The notes beneath the pieces were generated by a model that worked only from the letters and a program-made list of their open reading frames with translations, was not told the DNA's origin and made no database searches. The position numbers and the translations under genes were made by a program. From Catellatospora citrea (GTDB lineage: Bacteria > Actinomycetota > Actinomycetes > Mycobacteriales > Micromonosporaceae), in assembly GCF_003610235.1 (NCBI RefSeq), contig NZ_RAPR01000001.1, forward strand, positions 6,324,001 to 6,388,000: a stretch of DNA of 64,000 nt. Reading direction: 5' to 3'. Positions 63,868 to 64,000 of this stretch are shown in pieces; positions within the stretch are counted from its first letter, which is position 1; the number at the start of each line of letters is the position of its first letter.

Positions 63868-64000
63868 ACGTCGTCTCCTACGTCGCGAATCGTGGCTTCA
63901 CCGGGGATGACAGAACGTGCGCCGCCGCGGGTTGCACGGGCCGCGCGGGGATGATGCGGAGTCGGTCCGCCGCGCGGCCGCGAACTCGAATCGGTCCTGG

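Overview
The window is high-GC DNA from an actinobacterium. Strong GC bias at third codon positions, GTG and TTG starts, many apparently leaderless genes, a conservon operon, SigE-family sigma factors, an F420-type oxidoreductase and a sugar ABC importer without its own ATPase all point that way. A Micromonosporaceae-like organism (Micromonospora, Actinoplanes or Catellatospora type) is my inference from the gene mix, not a measured result. I see no tRNA, rRNA, CRISPR array or intact insertion sequence.

Layout. 1-4 kb: an NDH-2-like oxidoreductase, a beta-propeller protein with a coiled-coil tail, and small DUF genes. 4-13.7 kb: a carbohydrate-use block made of a secreted GH39-like enzyme with a ricin-type lectin domain, an F420-type oxidoreductase, a LacI regulator, a CUT1 importer (binding protein and two permeases) and a cytosolic GH63-like glycosidase. 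Five copies of a palindrome centred on GAATCGATTC lie in front of the GH39 gene, the lacI gene and the importer, and so define a local LacI regulon. An 84-bp element occurs in direct orientation on both sides of this block, each copy followed by a hairpin. 13.8-20.1 kb: a run of small conserved genes of the kind often seen as immunity proteins (DUF1963, SUKH-like), one of them interrupted by an in-frame TAG, then a secreted calcium-loop protein.

21.1-27.4 kb: an ammonium transporter is translationally coupled to a membrane sensor-like protein without a kinase domain and then to a complete conservon (sensor kinase, roadblock, DUF742 and GTPase). 27.6-37 kb: a LuxR-type ATPase regulator and a 2062-residue secreted subtilase with an internally duplicated beta-rich/malectin tail. 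37.1-38.7 kb: a trypsin-like protease, a GNAT remnant, and a perfect SOS (LexA) box before a small unknown gene. 38.9-47.8 kb: an MFS pump, a DUF2218-GNAT fusion, AlkD, two sigma/anti-sigma-like pairs, a GNAT and a TPR protein.

47.9-53.4 kb: an SDR with its MerR regulator, a monooxygenase remnant, a phosphotransferase, and a PadR operon in which a HAAS domain is fused to pentapeptide repeats ahead of a two-gene ABC exporter. 53.5-61.2 kb: a small membrane protein, a GNAT, a DUF6158-like protein, a DUF4097 protein, a four-gene operon (two unknown proteins, DyP peroxidase, BASS-family transporter) and a DHA2 MFS pump. 61.4-63.9 kb: an HTH gene overlapping a nucleotidyltransferase gene (candidate toxin-antitoxin or defence pair) and a third sigma/anti-sigma-like pair.
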